Assembly: GCF_038561935.1 (NCBI RefSeq)
Contig: NZ_CP102770.1
Coordinates: forward strand, 1-64,000
Direction: 5' to 3'
DNA: 64,000 nucleotides
Source: Myxococcus stipitatus
GTDB taxonomy: Bacteria; Myxococcota; Myxococcia; Myxococcales; Myxococcaceae
Below the pieces are notes generated by a model. The model ran no database searches. It saw nothing but the letters and a program-made list of their open reading frames with translations, and was not told the origin of the DNA. The position numbers and the translations under genes are program-made. This document shows, piece by piece, positions 44,325 through 53,594 of the stretch; the first letter of the stretch is position 1; every line of letters begins with the position of its first letter.

Positions 44325-44804
44325 ATGACACGAAACAGCAAGGGTGGAAGGTGCAAGTCCACCACGTTGGCCCTCTCCTCCCTGGTGGCGCTGCTGCTGC
44401 CCATGGTGGGAGGGGCCAGGGACCCCAACGTGGGTGAGGCGGCGGAAGGAAACCAGTTCGTGGAGCGCTTCGGCGAGCCCACGGGCCCCGCCATTCCGCC
44501 GCTCAACCTGGGAGGGATGATTGGCGTCGACGTGACGCCCACCCAGCCCCAGGCTCCGATTACCCAAGGGCCGAAGGTCGACGTCATGCCCGACCCGAAA
44601 CGGACACAGACGCTGGAAGGAAACGTCGTGGAGATGAAGGGGGACGTGCTCTACGTCCAGGACGACACGGGCACCGTCGTCCCCCTGGACATGCAGGCGC
44701 TGCGTCTGAAGGAGCGGCCCAAGCCGGGCGAGCGCGTGGTGGCCGACTACCAGATTGAGAACGAGGTGGACAACATGGCCACCTCGCTCCACGCGGTGCG
44801 GTAG
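44325..44804 (+). CDS. Secreted small protein, unknown
   Basis: Exported protein of 159 aa. It starts MTRNSKGGRCKSTTLALSSL followed by a hydrophobic stretch ending at VGGARD, a signal peptide. The mature part is Pro/Gly-rich (about 40-95) then a small beta domain with LEGNVVEMKGDVLYVQDDTG and VPLDMQALRLKERPKPGERV. That strand pattern resembles small OB-fold or SH3-like modules. No enzyme motif. It converges with the aldolase gene across a strong hairpin. Confidence 0.65.
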   Translation: MTRNSKGGRCKSTTLALSSLVALLLPMVGGARDPNVGEAAEGNQFVERFGEPTGPAIPPLNLGGMIGVDVTPTQPQAPITQGPKVDVMPDPKRTQTLEGNVVEMKGDVLYVQDDTGTVVPLDMQALRLKERPKPGERVVADYQIENEVDNMATSLHAVR

Positions 44805-44823
44805 CCCCCTTCGCCGGGAGGCA

Positions 44824-44862
44824 CTTGGGGGAGCCGCGACGCGAGCGCGGTGCTCCCCCAAG
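44824..44862. terminator. Bidirectional terminator hairpin
   Basis: CTTGGGGGAGC (44824-44834) and GCTCCCCCAAG (44852-44862) form a perfect 11-bp stem between the convergent stops of the secreted protein (44804) and aldolase (44881). Its loop (17 bases) is itself G+C-rich. Likely works for both genes. Confidence 0.7.
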
Positions 44863-44880
44863 CCAACGGCGCGAAAGGGA

Positions 44881-45975
44881 CTACTTCTTCTTCGCGCCGA
44901 TGACGGTGTCGGGGCGCGCCTCGGGGCCATACTTGCCGGCCTGGTAGTCGCGAGCCATCTGCTCCAGCGTGACGAGCGGCACCTTCTTCGCGTGGCCGGC
45001 CTGACCGAACTGCTTCATGCGCTCCTCGCAGACGGCCTGCATCGCGGCGCGCGCGGGCGTCAGGTAGTAGCGCGGGTCGAACTCCTCCGGCTTGGCCGTG
45101 AAGGCCTTGCGGATGGCGCCGGTGATGGCGAGGCGGTTGTCGGTGTCGACGTTGATCTTGCGCACGCCCGCGCGGATGCCGCGCTGGATCTCCTCCACCG
45201 GCACGCCGTAGGTCTCCTTGATGCGACCGCCGTTGGCGTTGATGATGTCGCACAGCTCCTTGGGGACGGAGCTGGAGCCGTGCATCACCAGGTGGCAGTT
45301 GGGAATCTTCCGGTGGATCTCCTCGATGCGGCTCATGGCGAGCACGTCGCCGCTGGGCTTGCGGGAGAACTTGTAGGCGCCGTGGCTGGTGCCCATGGCG
45401 ACGGCGAGCGCGTCGATGCCCGTGCGGTTGACGAAGTCCACCGCCTGGTCCGGGTCCGTGAGGAGCTGGTCCAGCGTGAGCTTGCCCTCGGCGCCGTGGC
45501 CGTCCTCCTTCTCACCCATGCCGTGCTCCAGCGAGCCGAGCACACCCAGCTCCCCCTCCACGGACACGCCGAAGCGGTGGGCCACGTTCACGACTTCGCG
45601 GGTGACGGCGACGTTGTACTCGTAGCTGGAGGGCGTCTTGCCGTCGTCCTCGAGCGAGCCGTCCATCATCACGCTGGTGAAGCCCATGCGGATGGCGCTG
45701 ATACAGGTGTCCGGCGAGTTGCCGTGGTCCTGGTGCATGACGATGGGAATCTCCGGATAGAGCTCCACCGCCGCCTGCATCAGGTTCCGCAGGAACAGGT
45801 CATTGGTGTACTTCCGCGCCCCGCGCGAGGCCTGGATGATGGCCGGGCTCTGGGTGGCGCGAGCGGCCTCCATGATGGCCTGGATCTGCTCCATGTTGTT
45901 GACGTTGAGCGCGGCGACCCCGAAGTTGTTGGCGGCGGCGTAGTCGAGCAGGGGACGCAGGGCGATGAGCGGCAT
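44881..45975 (-). CDS. fba: Class II fructose-bisphosphate aldolase
   Basis: Metal-dependent class II aldolase of 364 aa, making or cleaving fructose-1,6-bisphosphate in glycolysis/gluconeogenesis and interconverting it with the two triose phosphates. The TIM-barrel features are visible: [19 protein letters not shown] at the start, [15 protein letters not shown] with the catalytic Asp83 and zinc His84, [10 protein letters not shown] with Glu, VMHGSSSVP and [14 protein letters not shown]. The length and motifs suit the Calvin-cycle-like subtype (class IIB), as in many myxobacteria. It starts at ATG 45975. Confidence 0.96.
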   Translation of the reverse strand: MPLIALRPLLDYAAANNFGVAALNVNNMEQIQAIMEAARATQSPAIIQASRGARKYTNDLFLRNLMQAAVELYPEIPIVMHQDHGNSPDTCISAIRMGFTSVMMDGSLEDDGKTPSSYEYNVAVTREVVNVAHRFGVSVEGELGVLGSLEHGMGEKEDGHGAEGKLTLDQLLTDPDQAVDFVNRTGIDALAVAMGTSHGAYKFSRKPSGDVLAMSRIEEIHRKIPNCHLVMHGSSSVPKELCDIINANGGRIKETYGVPVEEIQRGIRAGVRKINVDTDNRLAITGAIRKAFTAKPEEFDPRYYLTPARAAMQAVCEERMKQFGQAGHAKKVPLVTLEQMARDYQAGKYGPEARPDTVIGAKKK

Positions 45976-46084
45976 GACTGTGTCTCTCCGTGGCGGGATT
46001 GAGAAAAGTGCAGTCGCCAGTTAGCACGGACGCGCTGGCGGGCGTCGCCAAAAGCTCGGCGGCGGAGTTCCCCAGACGACGCTG

Positions 46085-46861
46085 TCAGGGGGTGGGGACC
46101 GGGTGCAGCTGGACCAGTGGGGGAAGGCTGTCCGCCCGCTCCAGCAGGCGCGCCTTGGGACGCACCGCGACGGGGACCCGGGAGGCGGCCATCATCTCCA
46201 AATCAAAGACATTGTCACCGAAGGCCGCATACAGCGGACGCGCGGTGCGAGCCCTCAGACAGCTCACCTTTCCCGGCCCGTAGGGGATGGGTGAGACGAC
46301 GTCGGGGAGCACCACGCCGCCCGACTCCTGGGGAGTGGTGGCCACCACGTTCTCCGGTGGAAGGCCCAGCACCCGCGCGGCGGCCTCCACCACGGGGAGG
46401 GGGGAGGCGCTCACCACGTAACAGGGGATGTCACGCTCGCGGGCCCACTCCACCACGCGGTGCGTCTCCTGCTGGATGCGGCGGGACAGGCCGTGGGACT
46501 CCACGACGCCTCGGGCGAAGTCCCGCAGCTCGTCCACGTGCCAGCCCGCGAGCATCCACGCGCCCAGCTCGCACACGTCGAGCTGGGAGACGATGCCGGC
46601 CTCGTAGGCGGAGAAGAGCCTGCGGGCCAGGGTGCTGGCGCCGCCCGCTTCCTCCAGCCCGTGCGCGGTGGCCATGGCCTTGAGCCGAGGCAGGGCCTCC
46701 TCCTTGACGACGTCATGGCCCGTCACCGCCATGAACAGCTCGTCCCCCACGTCGCCGCTCCACAGCGTGCCGTCTCCGTCGAAGGCCAGCACGCCGCCGG
46801 GGGTGTGCTCCACCTCCCGGGCGATGCGCTCCAGCGTCTGCTCCACGGTCTGCATCTTCAT
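46085..46861 (-). CDS. HAD-superfamily phosphatase
   Basis: Phosphohydrolase of 258 aa. HAD motif I is GVLAFDGDGTLWSGD, with nucleophile and acid Asp in DxDGT; the motif II region is CYVVSASPLPVV, and motif III/IV is PLYAAFGDNVFDLEMM. The cap is the helical segment between about 45 and 135. The pattern is closest to the SerB/PSP-like HAD phosphatases, but substrate cannot be told. The ATG is at 46861 with a second possible ATG two codons later. It is about 110 bases upstream of the aldolase gene on the same strand and may share regulation. Confidence 0.85.
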   Translation of the reverse strand: MKMQTVEQTLERIAREVEHTPGGVLAFDGDGTLWSGDVGDELFMAVTGHDVVKEEALPRLKAMATAHGLEEAGGASTLARRLFSAYEAGIVSQLDVCELGAWMLAGWHVDELRDFARGVVESHGLSRRIQQETHRVVEWARERDIPCYVVSASPLPVVEAAARVLGLPPENVVATTPQESGGVVLPDVVSPIPYGPGKVSCLRARTARPLYAAFGDNVFDLEMMAASRVPVAVRPKARLLERADSLPPLVQLHPVPTP

Positions 46862-47110
46862 GGTGCGCCATCCTGGCCGGGCCCCTCCCCGCGGCCAACC
46901 CCCGCGAGGACTTCGAGCGGCCCCTCCGGGATGACCCACCCTCGAGGGCGCGGGAAGTGACCACCGGCCGACGGATTCCGCACCCGTCCGTTCAGCCACC
47001 AGCGGCGCCCTGGCGCGCCGCGGACTCCGGCCCACGAGGCTCGCCGGGGGAAGGGCCGGGTGTAAGCGAGGGTGCGCGCTGGAGGCGCCCTCTCGCGAGA
47101 GGTGGAGCGC

Positions 47111-48076
47111 ATGCGTGACGACGGTGGTCGGTCTCCGGTCGATGGTCGTGTCGGGAGGCCCCGCTTCCGGGAGCCGGAGCCGTTGTTGCCCATCATGCGG
47201 CTGGCGCTGGCCAGCTGGGTGCGGCCGGAGGGGCTCGCGCGGCGGGAGCTGGTGCTGGGCTCGACGGAGGGCGAGTCCTGGGAGGTGGTGTCGCTGGACG
47301 TCGCGAGCATGGACGCGGCGTGGCGGGTGCTCCACCTGATGGATGGCCAGCGCACGCTGATGGACATCGCGACGGAGGCCCGCTTGAGCCTGACGCGCGT
47401 GTCGTGGGTCGCGCGGGAGCTCTACCAGCGCGCCGTGCTGGTGCAGACGGGCGGCCTGCGGGTGGATGCGCTGACGTACTACGAGCACCTGCGCTCGCTG
47501 GCGAGCATCGCGCGCAGGCGCTGGGGAACCTCGCCCAGGGTGCCGCGGGGCTCCTGGACGGAGGAGACGTCTCGCCGGCTCACGCTGGGCTACCTGCTGG
47601 AGAGCCACCACCTCGTGGCGGCCGTCTCGGCGCATCGCGAGGCGGTGCTGGCGGCGCAGTCCTCGGAGCGCGGCAAGGCGCTCTTGAGCGAGGGATTCTC
47701 GCGGGAGACCTCGCGGCTCATCGGGCTCAAGCGCCTGCTGCTCGCCGCGGGGCTGACGGAGGAGGCGCTGGAGCAGGCCACTCCGCTCTCGTCCATGCTG
47801 GCCCTCATTGAGCACCTGCGCTGGCTGGGGACGGAGGATGCGCTGTCCTATGCGGCATGCATGGGCGTGGGGCTGCGCGAGCCCGACGAGGGCGACGACG
47901 CGGACCTGCGCGAGTGGAGGGAGCCCTTCGCGGACTCCGGTCCGCTGAGCGCCACGGAGCAGGCGCGCATCCGCCAGCGGCTCATCACCTGCTGCCGCCT
48001 CACGATGGCGCACCACCGCGAGCTCATCGGCTTCTACGGCGCCGAGGGCGGCCCGCGCGTCTTCACCGGCGAGTGA
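47111..48076 (+). CDS. PqqD-like / heme-oxygenase-like fusion protein
   Basis: Protein of 321 aa. Residues about 50-105 resemble PqqD-type winged-helix modules (DAAWRVLHLMDGQRTLMDIA, then TRVSWVARELYQR), often used to bind peptides in RiPP maturation. Residues about 115-315 are all-helical with LGYLLESHHLVAAVSAHREA and CRLTMAHHRELIGFY, carrying Glu/His pairs that suit a heme-oxygenase-like, PqqC/TenA-type fold. The assignment is by pattern only. The ATG at 47111 follows GGTGGAG. It converges with the SsuA-type gene only 5 bases away. A peptide-modifying or metal-dependent oxidase role is a guess. Confidence 0.5.
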   Translation: MRDDGGRSPVDGRVGRPRFREPEPLLPIMRLALASWVRPEGLARRELVLGSTEGESWEVVSLDVASMDAAWRVLHLMDGQRTLMDIATEARLSLTRVSWVARELYQRAVLVQTGGLRVDALTYYEHLRSLASIARRRWGTSPRVPRGSWTEETSRRLTLGYLLESHHLVAAVSAHREAVLAAQSSERGKALLSEGFSRETSRLIGLKRLLLAAGLTEEALEQATPLSSMLALIEHLRWLGTEDALSYAACMGVGLREPDEGDDADLREWREPFADSGPLSATEQARIRQRLITCCRLTMAHHRELIGFYGAEGGPRVFTGE

Positions 48077-48080
48077 CGCG

Positions 48081-49085
48081 TCAGGGCTTGCGGGCCTCCT
48101 CCAGCACGCTCAGGTCCACCAGCCCGCTGATGTCCGATGAAGGGATGAAGCCCAGCTCCTGGGCGTGCTTCGCGGCGGTGCTCAAGGCCGACGGCACCGG
48201 GTCCAGGCTGGGCTCCAGGTGGGAGAAGGCCCCCTGGAGGATGGGCGCCGCCAGCGGCTTCTGCGTCAGCTTGCCGAAGGCGGTGTTCACCTGCGTGGCG
48301 AAGACCTCCGGCTCCTTCTTCCAGCGCTCGGTCAGCTTCACGTGCGCGCGCAAGAGGGCGACGATGCGCGGGCGCTGCGTCTCCAGCACCTTGCGGGTCG
48401 TGACGATGACGGTGGTGGGGAAGCGCCCCTCGGGCCAGAGCGTCTTCTCGTCCACGAGAACCTGCCCGCCGCCTTCCGGGTCCATGAGCATGCGCGTGCC
48501 CCAGGGCTCGGGCACCCAGGCGCCTTCGATGCCGCCGCGCAGGTACTGCACCAGGATGTCCGAGTTGCTCAGCGGAACAATCTGCACGTCGCCCTGGCCA
48601 TCCAGGTTCGTGCTCAGGCCCTGCTGCTTGAGCCAGTACCGCAGCGCGATGTCCTGGGTGTTGCCCAGCTGGGGCGTCGCCACCTTCCTGCCCTTCAGCT
48701 CCGCGGCGCTCTTCGCCGTGCGCGTCACCAGCATGGCGCCGCCATTCACGGCGCCCGCGATGATGCGCAGCTCGCGCCCGGCCTTGAGGAACGTGTTGAT
48801 GGCGGGCCCGTTGCCCACGTAGGAGACGTCGAGCGAGCCCGCCACCAGCGCCTCCATGGCCGCGGGCCCCGCGTTGAACTGCTTCACCTCCAGCTTCCCC
48901 ACGCCGGGCTCCGACGCGAACACGCCCTCCGAATTTCCCACCAGCGCCTGCGCATGCGTGATGTTCGGGAAGAAGCCCAGGCGCAGCGGCGCGTCCGCTC
49001 CACGCGAGGACTCGCGCTTGCAACCCGCGCCGAGCACCACCAGTCCGGCGAGCACGAACACCCAGGGCAACCGAAGGGCACGCAT
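48081..49085 (-). CDS. SsuA/TauA-type substrate-binding lipoprotein
   Basis: Periplasmic binding lipoprotein of 334 aa for an ABC importer of the nitrate/sulfonate/taurine group. The signal ends in VVLGAGC with a lipobox; mature sequence has FFPNITHAQALVGNSEG, FNAGPAAMEALVAGSLDVSYVG and GGIEGAWVPEPWG, all family-typical of NMT1/SsuA proteins. The ATG is at 49085. It is the last gene of the B-C-A operon and probably gives its specificity. The ligand cannot be predicted from sequence: sulfonate, nitrate, taurine and thiamine-precursor binders look alike. Confidence 0.9.
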   Translation of the reverse strand: MRALRLPWVFVLAGLVVLGAGCKRESSRGADAPLRLGFFPNITHAQALVGNSEGVFASEPGVGKLEVKQFNAGPAAMEALVAGSLDVSYVGNGPAINTFLKAGRELRIIAGAVNGGAMLVTRTAKSAAELKGRKVATPQLGNTQDIALRYWLKQQGLSTNLDGQGDVQIVPLSNSDILVQYLRGGIEGAWVPEPWGTRMLMDPEGGGQVLVDEKTLWPEGRFPTTVIVTTRKVLETQRPRIVALLRAHVKLTERWKKEPEVFATQVNTAFGKLTQKPLAAPILQGAFSHLEPSLDPVPSALSTAAKHAQELGFIPSSDISGLVDLSVLEEARKP

Positions 49086-49144
49086 AGGCACCTGAAGAGA
49101 GGGACGACGGGGCGGGTTGGCAACGGGGACGGCGCCGAAGCGTC

Positions 49145-49924
49145 CTACAGCGCCCCTTCCAGGCCCCAGCGGCGGCGCAGCCGGCCCTCCACCGTCTGGA
49201 AGAGGACACGGTCCACCGTGATGCCGATGAGGATGATGGCCACCATGACGGCCATGACCTGGGGCACGTCCATCAGCTCGCGGCCCACGGTGAGCAGCTG
49301 CCCCAGGCCGCCGGACACGAACAACAGCTCCCCGGCGAGCAGCGCGCGCCACGCGAAGCTCCACCCCAGCTTGAGGCCGGTGACGATGCCGGGCAGCGCC
49401 GCGGGCAGCAGCACGCCGAACTGGAAGCGGAGGCCCCGGACGCCCAGTGTGCTCGCGACGCGCAAGAGCTGCGGGTCCACGCCCTGCACGCTGTCCTCCG
49501 TGGCGATGGCGATGCCCAGCACGCTGCCCATCACCACGACGAAGAGGATGGCGGTGTCCGTCAGGCCGAACCAGAGGAGCGCCAGGGGCAGCCAGCAGAT
49601 GGAGGGCAGGGCCTGCAGGCCCATCACCACGGGCTTCACCGCGTTGCGGAAGAAGGTCAGCCGCGCCATCAACAAACCCAGCGGGACGCCGATGGCCACC
49701 GAGACGAGATAGGCCCGCCCCAGCCGCCCCAGCGAGCGCAGCGTCGCCTCCCACAAGCTCCCGTTGGCGACCATCTTCCCCAGGCTCTTCGCCACCGTGA
49801 CGGGCCCGGGGAAGAGGTACGGGGACCACACGCCCAGGCGGGAGAGCCCCTCCCACGCGGCGAGCAGCAGCACCAGGAGGAGGAGCTTCTGGGCGTAGCG
49901 CTGGAGCCTCGAGTCGCGCTTCAT
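49145..49924 (-). CDS. ABC transporter permease (SsuC-type)
   Basis: Inner-membrane permease of 259 aa with about six transmembrane segments. The cytoplasmic coupling helix carries the family EAA-type motif region, ASTLGVRGLRFQFGVLLPAALPGIVTG, typical of BPD_transp_1 permeases of sulfonate/nitrate systems. The opening MKRDSRLQRYAQKLLLLVLL and the loop around LPLALLWFGLTDTAI fit. Its ATG at 49924 is 3 bases after the stop of the ATPase gene, so it is transcribed with it. Confidence 0.93.
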   Translation of the reverse strand: MKRDSRLQRYAQKLLLLVLLLAAWEGLSRLGVWSPYLFPGPVTVAKSLGKMVANGSLWEATLRSLGRLGRAYLVSVAIGVPLGLLMARLTFFRNAVKPVVMGLQALPSICWLPLALLWFGLTDTAILFVVVMGSVLGIAIATEDSVQGVDPQLLRVASTLGVRGLRFQFGVLLPAALPGIVTGLKLGWSFAWRALLAGELLFVSGGLGQLLTVGRELMDVPQVMAVMVAIILIGITVDRVLFQTVEGRLRRRWGLEGAL

Positions 49925-49927
49925 GGG

Positions 49928-50908
49928 TCACCTCGCGGGCCGGGGCAGTCCGGGCGGGGCCAGCACGGGGCCCGTCACCGCGGGCGTGGACGCTCGCGAT
50001 GGGGGCGGGGAGTCGGGGGTGTTGGTCCGCTCCACTTCACTCAGCAGCCGCTGGACGTGGCGGACCATCTCCGTGAGGGCCGCGTCATCCGGGCGGCGCG
50101 GCATGGGGAGGTGGACCTCCAGGTCCCTCACGATGCGGCCTGGACGCGGCGCCATGAGGACCACGCGGGTGCCCAGCATGAGGGCCTCGTGGACGTCGTG
50201 GGTGACGAAGACCACCGTCTTGTGCGTGCGCATCCAGATGGACTGCAGGAGCTCCTGCATGTGGATGCGTGTCTGCGCGTCCAGCGAGCCGAAGGGCTCG
50301 TCCATGAGGAGCACGGTGGGGTCCACGGCGAGCGCGCGGGCCAGGCTCGCGCGCATCTTCATGCCACCGGAGAGCTGGTGGGGGAGGGTGTCCTCGAAGC
50401 CCTGGAGGTGGACGCGGCGGATGTACTGGTCCGCGCGCTCCTTGCGCTCGGAGCGGGGCACGCCTCGGGCGGCGAGGGCGAAGGTGATGTTTCCGCGCAC
50501 GCTGAGCCACGGGAAGAGGGCGGCCTCCTGGAACATGAGGAGGCGGTTGGGCCCGGGGCCGGTGATGGGCTGTCCGTCAATGGACACCGTGCCGCCCGTG
50601 GGGTGTACGTGGCCCGCGAGCGCGTAGAGGAGCGTGGACTTGCCGCACCCGGAGGGGCCGAGCAGGCAGATGAACTCCCCCGAGCGGACGTTGAGGTCCA
50701 CGTCCTTGAGGGCCACCACCCTGTTGGCGTAGCGATGTCCAAGCTGGGTGACGGAAATCTTCGCGTGGTCGGCTTCCACATGGGCCGGCCGGAGCAGGCG
50801 CAGCGAGCTTCGCCATCGGCCGAGGAGGGCACGCAGCATCGGCCACAAGCTAGGCACCTGTGGGCAGGGGGGAAGTGGGTGTAGGGCTTCCTCGGAGGCG
50901 CCCGTCAT
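49928..50908 (-). CDS. ABC transporter ATP-binding protein (SsuB-type)
   Basis: ATPase subunit of about 326 aa. Motifs: Walker A GPSGCGKST, Q-loop MFQEAALFPWLSV, signature LSGGMKMR, Walker B VLLMDEPFG and H-loop THDVHEA. The domain is typical of nitrate/sulfonate/taurine importers. The C-terminal tail of about 60 residues is Pro/Arg-rich and unusual. The start is uncertain: ATG 50908 has an AGGGAA upstream; ATG 50839 is another candidate and 50932 opens the frame. It is first in the B-C-A operon and divergent from the kinase gene at 51046. Confidence 0.9.
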   Translation of the reverse strand: MTGASEEALHPLPPCPQVPSLWPMLRALLGRWRSSLRLLRPAHVEADHAKISVTQLGHRYANRVVALKDVDLNVRSGEFICLLGPSGCGKSTLLYALAGHVHPTGGTVSIDGQPITGPGPNRLLMFQEAALFPWLSVRGNITFALAARGVPRSERKERADQYIRRVHLQGFEDTLPHQLSGGMKMRASLARALAVDPTVLLMDEPFGSLDAQTRIHMQELLQSIWMRTHKTVVFVTHDVHEALMLGTRVVLMAPRPGRIVRDLEVHLPMPRRPDDAALTEMVRHVQRLLSEVERTNTPDSPPPSRASTPAVTGPVLAPPGLPRPAR

Positions 50909-51045
50909 TCCGCTTCCCTGCCTGGCAGCCATGCCTGGGAAGTGGAGACGGCGCTTCGTGTCTGGCTTCTACAAAGTAGGGACGCCGATGATGCGTGCTG
51001 GACGTGTCTGTTTGACTGCCTTGGACCTGGGGACAGGGGCCCGGG

Positions 51046-52863
51046 ATGGCCGCCCATTTGGATTGCAACGGCAAACCTGGGAACCTTCCGGGAATGCACG
51101 TGGGGAAATACCAACTCATCCGCAAGCTGGCGACGGGAGGCATGGCGGAGGTGTTCCTGGCGAAGGCCGAGGGGCCCGGGGGCTTCGAGAAGACCTTGGT
51201 CCTCAAGCGCATCCTCCCGCACCTGGTGGAGGACCCCTCCTTCGTGGAGATGTTCCTGGAGGAGGCGAAGCTCGTCGCGCAGCTGAACCACCCGAACGTC
51301 GTCCAGATTTTCGATTTCGGTGAGTCGGAGGGGACCTACTTCCTGGCGATGGAGCTCATCGACGGGCCCAACCTGCGGCGCTGGCGAAAGCAGGCGGACT
51401 CCCGAGGCGTGTTCCTGCCGCCCAACCTCTGCGCGAAGGTGGTGGCGCATGCTGCGGAGGGCCTGGCCTTCGCGCATGACTTCGAGGACGCCGTCACGGG
51501 ACAGCCGCTCGGGTTGATTCACCGGGACGTGAGTCCGGACAACATCCTGGTGTCGCGGCAGGGCGCGGTGAAGGTGGTGGACTTCGGCATCGCCAAGGTG
51601 GTGGGGCAGAAGCACCGCACGCAGACGGGCATCGTGAAGGGCAAGGTGGCGTACATGCCGCCCGAGCAGGTGCGGGCGGATCCGCTGGACCGGCGCGTGG
51701 ATGTGTATGCGCTGGGGGTGGTGCTGTATGAGCTGCTCACCGGGCGTCTGCCATTCGAGGGGGCCTCGGAGCTGGCGATGATGCAAGCCATCATCTCGCG
51801 CGAGCCGGTGCCGGTGACGCACCTGCGCGAGGATGTGCCCAATGCGCTCCAGTCCATCCTCACCATCGCGCTGAGGAAGAATCGCGAGGACCGCTACCCG
51901 GACTGCCGCGCGCTCCAAGCGGACCTGGAGCGCTTCGTGTTGTCGACGGGGGAGTCGGTGGGCGCGTATCAGATTGCGCGCGCCGTCTCGCAGGTGGTGG
52001 ATGAGCACCTCGTCCCGACGCCCGTGTCCATGCGGGCGATGGAGAGCGCCCCGGAGCGCACGGCGCCGCTGGGCCCCGTCCACAAGGCGTCGGTGGCGAC
52101 GACGGATGTGTCCGACCAGCCGACGGAGCAGCGGCCCTCGGCGGCGCGGCGGGGCGTGAGAGGCAGGAGGCTTCCCATCGTGCTCGGAGGCGCGGCGCTG
52201 GTCGCCTCGGCGGGAGCGTTCGTGCTGGTGGGGGGCGGGACGGCGGCGCCCGCCGAGTCGCGTGGACAGGGCCCCGCGGCGCGGGCGGCCCCGGTCGCGA
52301 AGGGGGAGGAGCCTCCGCGCCCGGCTGCGCCCACGGTGCAGGCTGCCTCGGCTACGAAGGCCGCGCACGCGGCTGCTGCGCCCACGGAGCAAGCCGCCTC
52401 GGTCGCGAAGGTGGAGAAGCCTCCGCATCCGGCTGCGCCGACGGAGACGGCCGGCACGGTCGCGAAGGTGGAAGCCCCGCCACATCCGGTGGAGCCCACA
52501 GTGGAGAAGCCTCGGGTCCAGCACGCGGAGGCGAATGACTCGGGCAAGCCGGAGGATGTCGTGCCGGTCATCGCGACCGCGCAGCCGCCGCAACCCGTGG
52601 CGAAGCCAGCTCCCGTGGCGCGGAAGGTGGTGAAGGCCGCGCCGTTGCCATTGGGCTCGGTGGAGTTCCGCATCCGGCCGTATGCGGTCATCTACCTCGA
52701 CGGGAAGCTGCTGGGTGAGACGCCCATGGGCATCATCGACCTGCCCGCGAAGAAGTACGTCGTGACAGCGGTGAACCAGAACCTGGACAAGCGCATCACG
52801 CGCGACTTCGAGGTGAAGGCGGGCACGGCGAATGTCTTCAAACTAAACCTGCTGGCGGACTGA
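51046..52863 (+). CDS. Ser/Thr protein kinase with repetitive linker and PEGA-like tail
   Basis: Eukaryotic-like kinase of 605 aa. Kinase domain (about 20-290): LATGGMAEVFLAKAEG, TLVLKRI with the catalytic Lys, HRDVSPDNILV, DFGIAKVVG and GKVAYMPPEQV. A hydrophobic segment near 375-395 (LPIVLGGAALVASAGAFVLV) anchors it. The linker (about 400-530) is an imperfect repeat of about 25 residues with VAKVEKPPHPAAP-like units. The end (VEFRIRPYAVIYLDGKLLGE, about 540-605) is PEGA-like. The GTG/ATG choice is not unique: ATG 51094 sits just before the kinase start. The protein should be in the membrane. Confidence 0.9.
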   Translation: MAAHLDCNGKPGNLPGMHVGKYQLIRKLATGGMAEVFLAKAEGPGGFEKTLVLKRILPHLVEDPSFVEMFLEEAKLVAQLNHPNVVQIFDFGESEGTYFLAMELIDGPNLRRWRKQADSRGVFLPPNLCAKVVAHAAEGLAFAHDFEDAVTGQPLGLIHRDVSPDNILVSRQGAVKVVDFGIAKVVGQKHRTQTGIVKGKVAYMPPEQVRADPLDRRVDVYALGVVLYELLTGRLPFEGASELAMMQAIISREPVPVTHLREDVPNALQSILTIALRKNREDRYPDCRALQADLERFVLSTGESVGAYQIARAVSQVVDEHLVPTPVSMRAMESAPERTAPLGPVHKASVATTDVSDQPTEQRPSAARRGVRGRRLPIVLGGAALVASAGAFVLVGGGTAAPAESRGQGPAARAAPVAKGEEPPRPAAPTVQAASATKAAHAAAAPTEQAASVAKVEKPPHPAAPTETAGTVAKVEAPPHPVEPTVEKPRVQHAEANDSGKPEDVVPVIATAQPPQPVAKPAPVARKVVKAAPLPLGSVEFRIRPYAVIYLDGKLLGETPMGIIDLPAKKYVVTAVNQNLDKRITRDFEVKAGTANVFKLNLLAD

Positions 52864-52873
52864 GCGGGACGGC

Positions 52874-53533
52874 CTACCGCGTCTCCTCCGCAGAGGGCGC
52901 GGCGGGTGGCGGCTCCTCGCGTGAGCCCATCACCGTGTCCAGCGCGGTCCCCAGCGCCGAGCCCACGTTCTTCTTCAGCCCGGAGCCCGCCTCGCCCAGG
53001 CGCGTGCGCAGGTCCTTCTTCGTTTCGGGCTCGGCCTTCGGCTCGGGAGCGGCGGCGGTGGCTGCGGGCTTCTCCTCGGGGGGAGGTGTCGCGACGACCT
53101 TGGGGGCCTCTTCGACAGGCGGCGCGACCGGGTTGCGCTTCACCTGCTTGCGCACCGACTCGAAGTCCCGCGTCACCTTGGGGGCCACCGGCACGGGGAG
53201 CTGGGCGTCGGGGCGCAGCGACAGCGCGACGCGGAAGGCCTCCATGGACTGCTTTCGCCGCCCCATGTCGGCCAGGACGATGCCTCGGTAGAGCTCCACC
53301 TCCACCTGCTCCTGGGAAGTGGACGCCACCTGCTTCGCCTGGCCCAGCCAGTTGAGCGCCTTCTCGTAGTCGAGCGCTTCATGCAGCGCGCTGGCACGTG
53401 TCATCCGATGGCGGAAGAGCTCCGCGCTGCTCTCGGCGCTCGGGGTGCCCTCTTGTGGCGTCGCGGCGGCGAGCCCTGGCGTGAGCCAGGCCCAGAGCGC
53501 CACCGTCCATGCTCTCCAATGTCCCCGACTCAT
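52874..53533 (-). CDS. Exported TPR-like protein, Pro/Ala-rich
   Basis: Protein of about 219 aa. It has a signal peptide (about 1-24, WTVALWAWLTPGLAAA), a TPR-like helical region (about 30-110: ALDYEKALNWLGQAKQVAS and SMEAFRVALSLRPDA), and a Pro/Glu/Ala-rich C terminus with KKDLRTRLGEAGSGLKKNVG. It converges on the kinase gene with 10 bases between. ATG at 53533 is chosen; ATG 53545 four codons upstream is an alternative. Function unknown; probably periplasmic. Confidence 0.65.
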   Translation of the reverse strand: MSRGHWRAWTVALWAWLTPGLAAATPQEGTPSAESSAELFRHRMTRASALHEALDYEKALNWLGQAKQVASTSQEQVEVELYRGIVLADMGRRKQSMEAFRVALSLRPDAQLPVPVAPKVTRDFESVRKQVKRNPVAPPVEEAPKVVATPPPEEKPAATAAAPEPKAEPETKKDLRTRLGEAGSGLKKNVGSALGTALDTVMGSREEPPPAAPSAEETR

Positions 53534-53594
53534 CGAAGATTCCATGCTTTGCGAGAATAGCATGGAGCTTCGCGGTGCTTGTACTTGAGAGGGT

